Assembly (NCBI GenBank): GCA_963696405.1
Contig: CAVOJY010000007.1
Location: 186,001 to 250,000 of the forward strand
Direction: 5' to 3'
Length of the DNA stretch: 64,000 bases
DNA from: CAVOJY01 sp963696405
GTDB taxonomy: Bacteria; Chloroflexota; Limnocylindria; Limnocylindrales; CSP1-4
The translations under genes were made by a program, and so were the position numbers. Positions 44,388-53,051 of this stretch are shown here, in pieces. The notes beneath the pieces were generated by a model, which worked only from the letters and a program-made list of their open reading frames with translations, searched no databases and was not told the DNA's origin. The stretch's first letter is position 1, and every line of letters starts with the position of its first letter.

Positions 44388-45551
44388 CCAGCGCCCTCGC
44401 CTGTGATGACGTCGCCTGGGATGACGTCCGTCGCGCGGGACGGCCCCGTCGAGGGCGATCTCCGCGGCGATGGCCTCGCCGCGGATGAGCCGTCGGGCCG
44501 CCTCCAGCACGTCGCGCCGTGCGGCCTCGAGTCCCGCACAGACCGTCGCGCCAGCGGCCCGGGCGTGACCCCCGCCGCCGAAGATCCCCACCAGCGTTGT
44601 CGCGTCCGGCCCGCCTTCGCGGGTGCGCACGCTGACACGGGTGCGACCGGGCTCCTCCTTGAAAAGGAGGGCGATCTGCGCCGTCTCGGATTGACTCATG
44701 AGGTCGATGAGTCCCTCCGATTGCGCGCCGATCGTGCCGGTGGCCGCGAGATCCGACTCGAGCAGGTCCGACCAGAGCAGTCGTCCCTCCAGGTCGCTCT
44801 CCATCCGGGCAAGCACCCGCCCAAAGAGCCGCAGCTGGCCCTCGGGCTTCGTCCGGTACAGGAGCCTGGCGAGGTCCGACAGCGGCGCCCCCGCTGCAAC
44901 GAGTTCGGCTGCGGCACGGAGCGTTCGCGGGGTCGCGTTCGGGTGCTGGAAGGTGGCGGTGTCCATGACGATCCCGGCAAGGAGGGTCGCCGCGAGCGTG
45001 CCCCCGCCTGCCGTCAGCGGAACGCCGAGGACGCGCACCAGCAGGGTGAGCATCTCGCAGGTCGCCGCCGCCTCGGTGTCGATCCAGTCGATCTCGCCGA
45101 AACCCGTGTTGGAGACGTGGTGGTCGATGTTCACGATGGGAACGCGGGCGAACAGGTCGGCGAACGCCGGCAATACCGCTCCAACCCGCTCGAGCTCGCC
45201 GCAGTCGACCACCACGAGGAGGTCGTAGTCTCCGGCGGGATCGGGGGCGGTGCGCACGCGATCGATCCCGGGCATGAACGCGTACATCGCCGGGACGGGG
45301 TCTGCGCAGACCGGCGTCACGCGGATGCCGAACTGCTCAAGGGCAATCGCGAGGGCGAGCACCGCGCCGAGCGCATCCGCCTCCGGGTGCTCGTGGCAGA
45401 TGGCGAGGACGCGGTGCGCCCCGCAGAGCCGGGGAGCCACCGCGAGCGGAACGGCCGCGAGGTCGTCGGGCGTGAGCGAGGCCGCCGTGAGCGCGGCCGG
45501 CGGGTGCAGGATCGGTTCGGGCCGGTTGGACACCGGTTCGGGCACCCTCAT
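44384..45551 (-). CDS. nrnA: DHH-family oligoribonuclease/pAp phosphatase NrnA, frameshifted at the C-terminus
   Basis: Degrades short oligonucleotides and pAp. DHH subfamily motifs are CHEHPEADALGAVLALAIAL, VVVDCGELERVG, NIDHHVSNTGFGEIDWID and GIVMDTATFQHPNATPRTL; the DHHA1 motif is GIFGGGGHARAAGATV. Near 44428 one extra base diverts the frame into truB. Correcting it yields a natural ending, DVIPGDVITGEGAG, with the stop at 44384 overlapping truB. The ATG at 45551 overlaps the rbfA stop by 4 bp. Confidence 0.92.
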
Positions 45552-45997
45552 GGGGTCTGGCCCTCCCCCGCTCCCGGGGACTCGGCCGTCCCCGGGGGAT
45601 CGGCCGTCCCCGGGCCCGGCGTGGGCAGCGTCTCGCCCGGCGTGAGCTCCCGCGGCTCTCGACCCGCTTCGAGGTCGTCGAGGATCTGCATGACGCGCGT
45701 GCCGCGCTCGATGCTGTCGTCGAGGAGGAGATGCAGCTCCGGCACGCGCTTGAGGCGCAGGTCGCCGAGCTGATGGCGGACGAACGGCATCGCCCGGCCC
45801 AGGGCGCGAAAGGCGGTCGTGCGTTCCTCGGGCTGCCCGATGATGGACACCCAGACGCGGGCATGCCGCAGGTCGGGTGTGACGTCCACCTTCGTCACGG
45901 TGACGAAACCGACCCGGGGGTCGTGGATGTCGCGCACGATGATCCGGCTGATCTCCTGGAGCAGCAGCTCATCGAGACGGACGGTCCGTTCAGTCAT
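45548..45997 (-). CDS. rbfA: Ribosome-binding factor A
   Basis: Late 30S maturation factor. The KH-like core begins TVRLDELLLQEISRIIVRDI and has GFVTVTKVDVTPDLRHARVW and ALGRAMPFVRHQLGDLRLKR. RVPELHLLLDDSIERG is the usual C-terminal signature. A Pro/Gly-rich tail extends it to 149 residues. It sits between infB and nrnA-truB, the classical order. Confidence 0.94.
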   Translation of the reverse strand: MTERTVRLDELLLQEISRIIVRDIHDPRVGFVTVTKVDVTPDLRHARVWVSIIGQPEERTTAFRALGRAMPFVRHQLGDLRLKRVPELHLLLDDSIERGTRVMQILDDLEAGREPRELTPGETLPTPGPGTADPPGTAESPGAGEGQTP

Positions 45998-46049
45998 GCG
46001 GGGTTCATCCTGGTCCGGGGGACGCCAGCAGGCAGTGGAGCGGCCCGCG

Positions 46050-47939
46050 TCAGCCGCTCTGCGCCCGCGACACCGTCTGCTGCGTGAAACACTCGATGAT
46101 GTCGCCCTCGGCGACATCGGAGTTGGAGGCGAGGCCGATCCCACATTCGAAACCGGTCGCAACCTCGCGCACATCGTCGCGGAAGCGGCGCAACGACTCG
46201 ATCCGGTCCGTGGACACGGTCTTGCCGCCCCGGTAGATGCGGGCACCGCCGCGGACCATGCGCCCCTCCGTGACATAGGAGCCGGCGATGACGCTGCTCT
46301 TGCCAACCCGGAAGACCTGGCGGACCTCGGCCCGGCCCTCGACGACCTCCACGATCTCGGGTGCCAGCATGCCCTTGAGGGCTGCCTCGATGTCGTCGGT
46401 GAGCTTGTAGATGATGTCGTAGAGCCGGACGTCCACGCGCTCCGCCTCGCCGGTGCGTCGCGCCTGCGGGTCCACCCGGGTGTTGAAGCCCACCACGATG
46501 GCGTCGGACGCCGACGCGAGGAGGATGTCGTTGTCCGTGATGTTGCCGGTACCTTCGTGGATGACGTTGATCTTCAGCTCGTCGGTGGAAAGACGGTCGA
46601 GGGCGTGCGTGATGGCGCCGAGGGAGCCCTGCACGTCGACCTTGAGGACGATGCGCAGCTCCTTCGTCTGTCCCGCCTGGATCTGGCGGTAGAGGTCCTC
46701 GAGGGTCGACCGCGCGGTCCCTTCCCCGTTCCCTCCGGGGAGCGCGCGCCGGCTCTCGACGATGCCACGGGCCTCCTTCTCGTCGGTGACGACCTGGAGG
46801 GTGTCGCCCGCCGCAGGCACCTCGGACAGGCCGAGGATCACGACCGGAGTGGAGGGGCCCGCCTTCGACACGCGGTCGCCGCGGCTGTTCTGCATGGCCC
46901 GGACTCGGCCGGAAGTGCCGCCCACGACCACGGTATCGCCTACCTTGAGCGTGCCCGTCGCCACGAGCACGGTCGCCACCGGCCCGCGGCCCGTATCGAG
47001 TTCAGCTTCGACGACCGTCCCGATTGCCGGCCGCTTCGGGTTCGCCTTCAGTTCCTGGAGCTCCGCGACGAGCAGGATCATGTCCAGCAGCTCGTCCATC
47101 CCGATGCGCTGCTTCGCGCTAACGGGCACGAGGGGGACGTCGCCGCCGTACTCCTCGATCAGCACGCCGTGATCCGAGAGCTCCGACTTCACGCGATCCA
47201 CGTTGATGTTCGGCCTGTCGATCTTGTTCAGGGCGACGACCAGCGGCACCCGCGCGGCTTTCGCGTGGTCGATGGCTTCGACGGTCTGGGGCATGACCCC
47301 GTCGTCGGCCGCCACCACGAGGACCGCGATATCGGCTCCCTTCGCGCCACGGGCGCGCATCGCCGTGAACGCCTCGTGACCGGGCGTATCGAGGAAGACG
47401 ACCCGTCGGCCGTCCTTCACGATCTCGCTCGCGCCGATGTGCTGGGTGATCCCGCCCTTCTCGCCGGCCGCCACCTCGGTGGCCCGCATGGCATCGAGCA
47501 GACTTGTCTTCCCGTGGTCGACGTGGCCCATGACGGTCACGATCGGCGCTCGGGCCACCAGCTTCGAAGGGTCTTCCTCGATGGGCTGATCCTTGGCCGC
47601 CTCCGGGCGGGCCGCCTGTGTCGGCTCCTCTGCCACTGCGGCAGCCGGTTCGGCAACGGTGAAGCCGAGTTCGCCGGCGATGAGACTCGCGGTGTCCCGG
47701 TCGATGGTCTGGTTGATGGTGGCGAAGATGCCGTTTCGAATGAGCTCCCGGATCACGTCTGCGGGATTGACGTTGAGGAGTGACGCCAGGTCCTGCACGG
47801 TGAGCGTGGCGGGCAGATCGACCGGCGCGCGTTCGGCCGGCTCGGCAGCCTGGGGGGTCGGCGATGCCGACTGGTCGGGGCGCCGTACCGGCTTGCGCGG
47901 CCCGCGCATGTTGCGCGTTCCACTCCTGCTACGTGCCAC
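46050..47939 (-). CDS. infB: Translation initiation factor IF-2
   Basis: GTPase that places initiator tRNA. The N-terminal IF2_N domain includes LTVQDLASLLNVNPADVIRE. G motifs are VMGHVDHGKTSLLDAMR, FLDTPGHEAFTAM and NKIDRP. Domain II, III and IV landmarks follow (GTVVEAELDTGRGPVATVLV, VLKVDVQGSLGAI). The GTG at 47939, with GGAGG upstream, gives 629 residues, a short IF2 without the long low-complexity N-region. It overlaps the ylxR end by 11 bp. Confidence 0.96.
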   Translation of the reverse strand: MARSRSGTRNMRGPRKPVRRPDQSASPTPQAAEPAERAPVDLPATLTVQDLASLLNVNPADVIRELIRNGIFATINQTIDRDTASLIAGELGFTVAEPAAAVAEEPTQAARPEAAKDQPIEEDPSKLVARAPIVTVMGHVDHGKTSLLDAMRATEVAAGEKGGITQHIGASEIVKDGRRVVFLDTPGHEAFTAMRARGAKGADIAVLVVAADDGVMPQTVEAIDHAKAARVPLVVALNKIDRPNINVDRVKSELSDHGVLIEEYGGDVPLVPVSAKQRIGMDELLDMILLVAELQELKANPKRPAIGTVVEAELDTGRGPVATVLVATGTLKVGDTVVVGGTSGRVRAMQNSRGDRVSKAGPSTPVVILGLSEVPAAGDTLQVVTDEKEARGIVESRRALPGGNGEGTARSTLEDLYRQIQAGQTKELRIVLKVDVQGSLGAITHALDRLSTDELKINVIHEGTGNITDNDILLASASDAIVVGFNTRVDPQARRTGEAERVDVRLYDIIYKLTDDIEAALKGMLAPEIVEVVEGRAEVRQVFRVGKSSVIAGSYVTEGRMVRGGARIYRGGKTVSTDRIESLRRFRDDVREVATGFECGIGLASNSDVAEGDIIECFTQQTVSRAQSG

Positions 47940-48210
47940 GGGTTCCTCCTTCGGTGCTCTCGAGGGCGCCGGCGGCGAGCCGGGCGCGCAGGTCGGGTGG
48001 AAGAGCCACGCCAAGGGCGCGCTGCAGCGCTCCCTTGCGAAGCGCAAGCGCCCAGCAGGCGTCGTCTGGACAGAGGTAGGCGCCGCGCCCGGCCGCGCGG
48101 CCCGACGGATCGAGGATCACCTCTCCGGTGGGCGTGCGCACCACGCGCACGAGGTCCCGTTTCGCGCGCGGCGTCCTGCAGGCGACGCAGGTGCGCGTCG
48201 GGGGGCGGCG
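47929..48210 (-). CDS. ylxR: YlxR-family RNA-binding protein, start unresolved
   Basis: Small conserved protein between nusA and infB. TRTCVACRTPRAKRDLVRVV is the family signature; PTGEVILDPSGRAAGRGAYL, CPDDACWALALRKG follow. No start codon precedes the signature in its own frame. The GTG at 48150 would cut off the Cys motif. A one-base shift in the G6 run at 48200-48205 would link it to GTG codons at 48259 or 48265, inside the end of nusA. The 5' limit given here is therefore approximate. Confidence 0.8.
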   Translation of the reverse strand, partial: RRPPTRTCVACRTPRAKRDLVRVVRTPTGEVILDPSGRAAGRGAYLCPDDACWALALRKGALQRALGVALPPDLRARLAAGALESTEGGTRGT

Positions 48211-48230
48211 GGTCCGGGAGCCGGTGGCGC

Positions 48231-49553
48231 CTAGCGTGGTCGTGCCCTCTTGGTGCCACCGGCACGCGCCGCCTTCTTCGGTTTGGCGTCGGGGGCGGCG
48301 GGGCCGTCTGTCAGTGGTGCGGCGATCTCGGCTCCGGCCTCCGCCGGGCTCGTGTCCGTGACCGCGGAACCGTCGGTGACCGGGGAGCCGTCCGGGACGG
48401 CGGGGCTGTCGATGACCGCGGAGCCGTCCTCGACGGAGGGGCCGGCAACGGCGACCGCGGGGACGTCGGCGACCTCGGGGGCGGGGGTGACCTCGGGGGC
48501 GTGCGTGACCTCGGGGGGCCTGGGCTGGTCGCTCCGGATATCGATCCGCCAGCCGGTCAGCTTGGCGGCGAGCCGCGCGTTCTGCCCCTCGCGGCCGATC
48601 GCAAGCGACAGCATCCGTTCCGGGACGGTGACGGTGGCGATGCGGGCCTCCTCGTCGATGGAGACGCCCACGACCTGGGCAGGGCTGAGCGCATTCGCCA
48701 CGAACCTCGCCGGATCGTCCGACCAGGGGACGATGTCCACCTTCTCGCCGCCGAGTTCGGCAACCACGGCCTGCACCCGGCCGCCCCGCTGGCCGACGGT
48801 TGCGCCGACCGGGTCCAGTCCCTCCTGGCGGCTCGACACCGCCATCTTCGATCGGGTGCCGGCCTCGCGGGCGATCGCCTTGATCTCCACGGTTCCGTTG
48901 TGGATCTCGGGCACTTCCAGCTCGAACAGCCGGCGCAGGAACCCCTTGTGGGTGCGACTCACGTAGACCTGCGGGCCTTTCGTCGTGCGGCGAACCTCGA
49001 GCACGTAGGCCTTGACGTGCTGGCCGATGCGGTAGCTCTCCTGGGACGACTGCTCGGTCGGCGCCAGGACCGCCTCCACCCCTTTGCCGATGTCCAGGAT
49101 GACCCCGCGCGGTTCGACGCGGTTCACTGTGCCGGTGATGATCTCGCCCTCGCGCTGCGCGAACTGGCCGAATACGACGTCGCGTTCCGCCTCGCGAAGT
49201 CGCTGGAGGACCAGCTGCTTCGCTGTCTGGGCGTGGATGCGGCCGAAGCTCGAGGCATCGAGCTCCTCGATCTCGACCAGGTCGCCGACCTGCGCGCCCG
49301 GCTCGACCGCGCGCGCCTCGGCCAACGCGAACTCGGTCGGGGGGTCCTCCACCTCATCGACCACCCGTTTCGCCCGGTAGGCACGGATTCGGCCGGTTTC
49401 GGCGTCGATCTGGACGTAGACATTCTCGTTGCCGGGCGTCACGCGGCGGTAGGCAGCCTGGATCGCTTCCTCGACCGTGGCGAGGAGTTGCTCCCGGGAC
49501 ACCCCCTTCTCAGCGTTGAGCTGCAGGAGGGCGCCGACGAAGTCACGGCTCAT
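48231..49553 (-). CDS. nusA: Transcription termination/antitermination factor NusA
   Basis: RNA polymerase-binding factor with an N-terminal domain (EKGVSREQLLATVEEAIQAA), S1 domain (EIITGTVNRVEPRGVILDIG) and two KH domains (GLDPVGATVGQRGGRVQAVV, LSLAIGREGQNARLAAKLTG). After residue about 345 comes a roughly 95-residue Pro/Ala/Val/Asp-rich tail built from short repeats such as PEVTHAPEVTPAPEV, ending basic. rimP, usually directly upstream of nusA, is absent here. Expression probably starts from a promoter at 49655, with a hairpin leader. Confidence 0.96.
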   Translation of the reverse strand: MSRDFVGALLQLNAEKGVSREQLLATVEEAIQAAYRRVTPGNENVYVQIDAETGRIRAYRAKRVVDEVEDPPTEFALAEARAVEPGAQVGDLVEIEELDASSFGRIHAQTAKQLVLQRLREAERDVVFGQFAQREGEIITGTVNRVEPRGVILDIGKGVEAVLAPTEQSSQESYRIGQHVKAYVLEVRRTTKGPQVYVSRTHKGFLRRLFELEVPEIHNGTVEIKAIAREAGTRSKMAVSSRQEGLDPVGATVGQRGGRVQAVVAELGGEKVDIVPWSDDPARFVANALSPAQVVGVSIDEEARIATVTVPERMLSLAIGREGQNARLAAKLTGWRIDIRSDQPRPPEVTHAPEVTPAPEVADVPAVAVAGPSVEDGSAVIDSPAVPDGSPVTDGSAVTDTSPAEAGAEIAAPLTDGPAAPDAKPKKAARAGGTKRARPR

Positions 49554-49597
49554 GTTTCCCCTCCCCGGTGCTGTCCACGTTCGCTTGCCCGCCTTTC

Positions 49598-49625
49598 ACA
49601 AAGAAACGTGGGGGTCACCCACGTT
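49598..49625 (-). terminator. Hairpin plus U-tract in the nusA leader
   Basis: On the minus strand a perfect 8-bp stem (AACGTGGG and CCCACGTT, 5-nt loop) is followed by TTCTTTGTG. It lies about 45 nt upstream of the nusA start and 280 nt after proS. It could end the proS transcript or act as an attenuator in the nusA leader. Confidence 0.55.
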
Positions 49626-49654
49626 CAATCGGCGGCCGTCGAGAGTCACGGACG

Positions 49655-49660
49655 AGTATA
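49655..49660 (-). promoter_or_regulatory. Candidate -10 box for nusA operon
   Basis: TATACT on the minus strand. Initiation near 49648 would place the hairpin at 49605-49625 within the first 45 nt of the RNA. No good -35 is seen. Confidence 0.5.
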
Positions 49661-49904
49661 CACCACGAGCTCCAGTGCACTGACGACTGGTGTCGCCGTC
49701 CAACGGGGGTGGAGCGTGACGCGGTGCCGCCCGGCGATGGGGCGCCTGGCCGGACGGATCGGGCTTCCGCACGCATGAGCCGGCGCCTTCTGCGGGTCGC
49801 CCGGGCTCATCGCCGGGGGTTCTTGGTGTGGCGGACGCCTGCCCGGCCGGGAGAGTGCCGGGATCGCCGCCGAGCGGACCCGGCCGCAGTTCAGTACGCG
49901 CGGG

Positions 49905-51362
49905 TCAATACGCCCGGGCGAAGAGGACGCGGCGGTCCGATGGAGCGCCGTCGGCGATGCAGCGGCCGGGTTCAGCGGGCGAGTCGAAGGGGATGTTGCG
50001 GATGGTGGCGCCCGTCTCGTCGTTCACCTGCTTCTCGCAGGCGGGGGACCCGCACCAGTGGGCCATGAGGAAGCCCCCCTCGCCTTCGACGATCTGCCGG
50101 AACGCCGCGTAGTCGTCAACGTGGTGCGTGTTCGCGACGCGGAAGTCGCGAGCCCGCTGGAGCAGCTCCTGCTGGTATCCGGCGAGGCGCAGCGGCAGCT
50201 CGGCGGCCAAGTGGTCGAGCGGGATGGCCTCCTTCGCGCGGTCCACGCGGCGGACCAGGACCCCCTGGCCCGCGGCCACGTCCCGCGGCCCGACCTCGAG
50301 CCGGAACGGCACGCCCCGCAGCTCCCAGTGGTTGAACTTGAACCCGGGTGACTCCTCGCGCCAGTCCGCTTTCACGCGGACGGCGGCGCCATCGGGGGTG
50401 GCCGCCAGCGCGGCGAGGAAGCGTTCGATCGCGCCGGCCACGGCGACGCGCTCCTCCTCGGTCCTGAAGATCGGCACGATGACGACCTGCACGGGCGCCA
50501 CCTTCGGCGGAAGGACCAGGCCGGCGTCGTCGCCGTGGGCCATGATCGTGGCGCCCACCATGCGCGTGCTGAATCCCCACGAGGTCCCGTGGGGGTGCTT
50601 GCGGACGTTGTCCCGGTCGAGGAACCAGATGTCAGCCGCGGCGGCGAAGTTGTCGCCGAGGTAGTGGCTCGTGCCCGCCTGGAGCGCCTTGCGGTCGCGC
50701 ATCATGGCCTCGACCGAGTAGGTGTAGACGGCCCCGGGGAACTTCTCGCCATCCGACTTGCGGCCGCCGATCACCGGGATGGCCAGCCAGTCCTCCGCGA
50801 CCCGGCGATAGACCTCCAGGCCGAGGTCGACCTCTTCGATCGCCTCCTGCGCGCTGGCGTGGAAGGTGTGCGCCTCCTGCCACAGGAACTCCGTGGTGCG
50901 GAGGAAGAGGCGCGTCCGCATCTCCCAGCGGACCACGTTGTTCCAGAGGTTCATCAGGAGCGGGAGGTCACGGTACGACTGGATCCAGTCGCGGATCGTC
51001 TCGGCGATGATCGCCTCGCTCGTGGGGCGGATGGCCAGCCACTCGTCGAGCTCCTTGCCGCCGGCGTGGGTCACCCAGGCGACCTGCGGGTTGAAGCCCT
51101 CGACGTGCTCGGCCTCCTTCTCGAGGAGCGAGCGCGGGACGAAGAGCGGGAAGTAGACGTTGCTGTGGCCGGTTGCCTTGATGTGGCGGTCCAGCTCGTC
51201 GCGCATGGACTCCCAGATCGCGTAGCCGTACGGCCGGATGACCATGCACCCGCGGACCGGGGAGTAGTCGGCCAGCTCCGCCTTCAGGACCACGTCGTTG
51301 TACCAGCCCGGGAAGTCCTCGGACTGGCGGGTGATGGTCGTGACGAAGCCTTCCTTGCCCAC
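49905..51362 (-). CDS. proS: Prolyl-tRNA synthetase, type 3
   Basis: Class II synthetase charging tRNA-Pro. This is the archaeal/eukaryote-like type: it lacks the bacterial INS editing domain, starts the core with DFPGWYNDVVLKAELADYSP and ends in Tyr (VLFARAY). Motif 2 lies in RWEMRTRLFLRTTEFLWQEA and motif 3 around MAHGDDAGLVLPPKVAPVQV. The zinc-binding-like C-terminal part has HWCGSPACEKQV. The GTG at 51362 with AGGAG upstream gives 485 residues. Confidence 0.95.
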   Translation of the reverse strand: MGKEGFVTTITRQSEDFPGWYNDVVLKAELADYSPVRGCMVIRPYGYAIWESMRDELDRHIKATGHSNVYFPLFVPRSLLEKEAEHVEGFNPQVAWVTHAGGKELDEWLAIRPTSEAIIAETIRDWIQSYRDLPLLMNLWNNVVRWEMRTRLFLRTTEFLWQEAHTFHASAQEAIEEVDLGLEVYRRVAEDWLAIPVIGGRKSDGEKFPGAVYTYSVEAMMRDRKALQAGTSHYLGDNFAAAADIWFLDRDNVRKHPHGTSWGFSTRMVGATIMAHGDDAGLVLPPKVAPVQVVIVPIFRTEEERVAVAGAIERFLAALAATPDGAAVRVKADWREESPGFKFNHWELRGVPFRLEVGPRDVAAGQGVLVRRVDRAKEAIPLDHLAAELPLRLAGYQQELLQRARDFRVANTHHVDDYAAFRQIVEGEGGFLMAHWCGSPACEKQVNDETGATIRNIPFDSPAEPGRCIADGAPSDRRVLFARAY

Positions 51363-51595
51363 GGGTTCTCCTGGAAGTGCGGCTGGAGTTCGCGTGTGGA
51401 GCCTGGCGCGGTCTGCTCGGGTCGACGGCGATCGGGGTGCAGCGTGCCAGAGCGACCCGGCCGGCCGCTGTCCCGCCGGGCTCGATCCCGGGCACCTATG
51501 GTAGCGCACGCTCAACCCCCGGCGGCGAGCGCGGGATCAGCCAAGCCACCCGAGGATGAGCTGTACCAGAGGGTCGGGCAACCATGAGGCCACCA

Positions 51596-51628
51596 GCGCC
51601 CACGTGGTGGGCGTCCCACGCACACGGG
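51596..51628 (+). repeat. Dispersed 36-bp repeat, copy C
   Basis: It contains CGTGGTGGGCGTCCCACG followed by CACAC on the plus strand, related to copies A and B. It is inverted relative to copy B, about 190 bp away. Confidence 0.5.
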
Positions 51629-51813
51629 ACGAGGACATGAGACGGGGCGGCGGCGACCATCGAGGCGGACGCGCCTCGGGGAGCCCGGTGCTGCCGAGGC
51701 GGGAGGTGCCGGTCGAGCACGGACGGGTCCGCCGCGGCGGGGCCGGCGGCCCAGACGAGACCGTGGAGCGATCGCCCCGACGGTGCCGCCCGTCGGCGCT
51801 GCGGCCTAAGCCT

Positions 51814-51849
51814 CCCCGGTTGTGCGTGCGACGCCCACCACGCGGGCAG
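51814..51849 (-). repeat. Dispersed 36-bp repeat, copy B
   Basis: On the minus strand it contains CTGCCCGCGTGGTGGGCGTC followed by GCACGCACAACCGGGG. It matches copy A at 8993-9028 at all but a few positions. Confidence 0.55.
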
Positions 51850-52012
51850 CGCGGACGGCATTGGGGCAGAAAGCCCGACCCGAGGACTTCGGGGAGCCTT
51901 GCGGGGGATGCGGCCGGCCTCTCATCCAAGGGGGATGGCGGGTCTCGGAGTCCGGGTTGGGCCTTGCCGTCCGGGCGCCCGTCCGGCACGATTGGGGTGG
52001 AGGTATCTGACA

Positions 52013-53048
52013 ATGGCTGGCTGGCTCGAACTGGTGAACCGCGATCCCCTCCCCTGGCTGCTGGATGAGGCGGCGCCGGCGGTCCGGCATCTTGCCCTGC
52101 GGCAGCTGCTCGACCTGCCGGCCGATGACTCCGACATCGTCGCGGCGCGCGAGGCCGCAATGCGGACGGACCCGATCGCGGCGTTTCTCGCTGCCCAGCA
52201 CCCGGAAGGCTGGTGGTCGAAGCCCGGAGCGGGGTACGGCCCCAAGTACACGGGGACGGTCTGGACCCTGACCTTCCTCGACCAGCTCGGCGCCGACGGG
52301 AGTGACCCGCGGGTCCGGGCCGGCTGCGCCTACCTGATCGAGCACGCGCAGACCACCAGCGGGGGGTTCGGCATGTCCGCGGCGGCCCAGGGGCGGCCCG
52401 CCCCCTCGATGGTGCTGCACTGCCTCAACGGCAACCTGCTCCGGGCGCTGATCGGCTTCGGCTGGCTGGAGGACGAGCGGGTCCAGCGGGCGGTCGACTT
52501 CCAGGCGGCGGCGATCACCGGCGAGGGCGAGATCCGCTTCTACAAGTCGTCCATGCCCGGACCGGGGTTCCGGTGCGGCGCCAACGACGGCCTGCCCTGC
52601 GCCTGGGGAGCCGCCAAGGCCCTGCTCGGGCTCGCGCGCATCCCGCGGGAGCGGCGCACCCCGCACGTCCAGCGGGCGATCGAGGCGAGCGTCGCGTTCC
52701 TCCTCAGCCGCGATCCCGCGGCCGCCGACTACCCGATGGGCTACGGCAACACGAAGCCGAACTCGCTCGTGGTGGAAGCTGGGCTTCCCGTCAGGGTACG
52801 TGGCAGACGTGCTTCAGGTGCTGGAAGCGCTCTGCGAGGCCGGGGCGGCGGGCGACCCGCGCCTTGATCACGCGGTGGACTGGCTGCTGTCCCAGCAGGA
52901 CGCCGACGGCCGCTGGGCGAACCGCTACGCATATGCCGGCAAGATGATCGTGGACATCGACACGCCCGGGCAGCCCAGCAAGTGGGTCACCCTGCGCGCC
53001 TGCCGCGTCCTGAAGGCGGTCTCGGAGGCACGGAACCCGCCTGGCTGA
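52013..53048 (+). CDS. Alpha/alpha-toroid (prenyltransferase/squalene cyclase-like repeat) protein, frameshifted
   Basis: A cytoplasmic-looking protein of helical repeats containing FLAAQHPEGWWSKPGAGYGP, GCAYLIEHAQTTSGGFGMS and, after a frame change at about 52765, LDHAVDWLLSQQDADGRWA. QxxDGxW-type repeats and alternating helices resemble the alpha/alpha toroid of squalene cyclases and prenyltransferase beta subunits, but no catalytic DxDD motif is visible. Correcting one extra base joins NTKPNS to WWKLGFPSGYVADVLQVLEA. The ATG at 52013 has GGAGG upstream. It is the only plus-strand gene here, between proS and ispG. Function unknown. Confidence 0.75.
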
Positions 53049-53051
53049 GGA

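Larger units (their letters stand above)
49554..49904. other. 351-bp spacer with nusA promoter and leader
   Basis: It holds the candidate nusA promoter and leader hairpin, described separately. The proS-proximal part (49680-49900) shows no convincing gene or signal. rimP is not here. Confidence 0.5.
51363..52012. other. 650-bp non-coding region between proS and a divergent gene
   Basis: It contains two copies of the dispersed 36-bp repeat in opposite orientation and a perfect 7-bp hairpin (51777-51796, CCGACGG and CCGTCGG, 6-nt loop). A T-box for proS was looked for but no GGTGGNACCGCG-type antiterminator is present. Open frames here are compositional. Confidence 0.5.

Noticed and set aside
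43398..45551. Continuous 717-codon frame joining NrnA and TruB
   Set aside because: The linker (PRDGRHPRRRHHRRGR) is out-of-frame sequence. Correcting one base at 44428 gives a natural NrnA ending and a GTGA overlap with truB.
51363..51550. Possible T-box riboswitch upstream of proS
   Set aside because: No GGTGGNACCGCG-type antiterminator sequence or terminator/antiterminator pair was found. GC-rich stems alone are not evidence.
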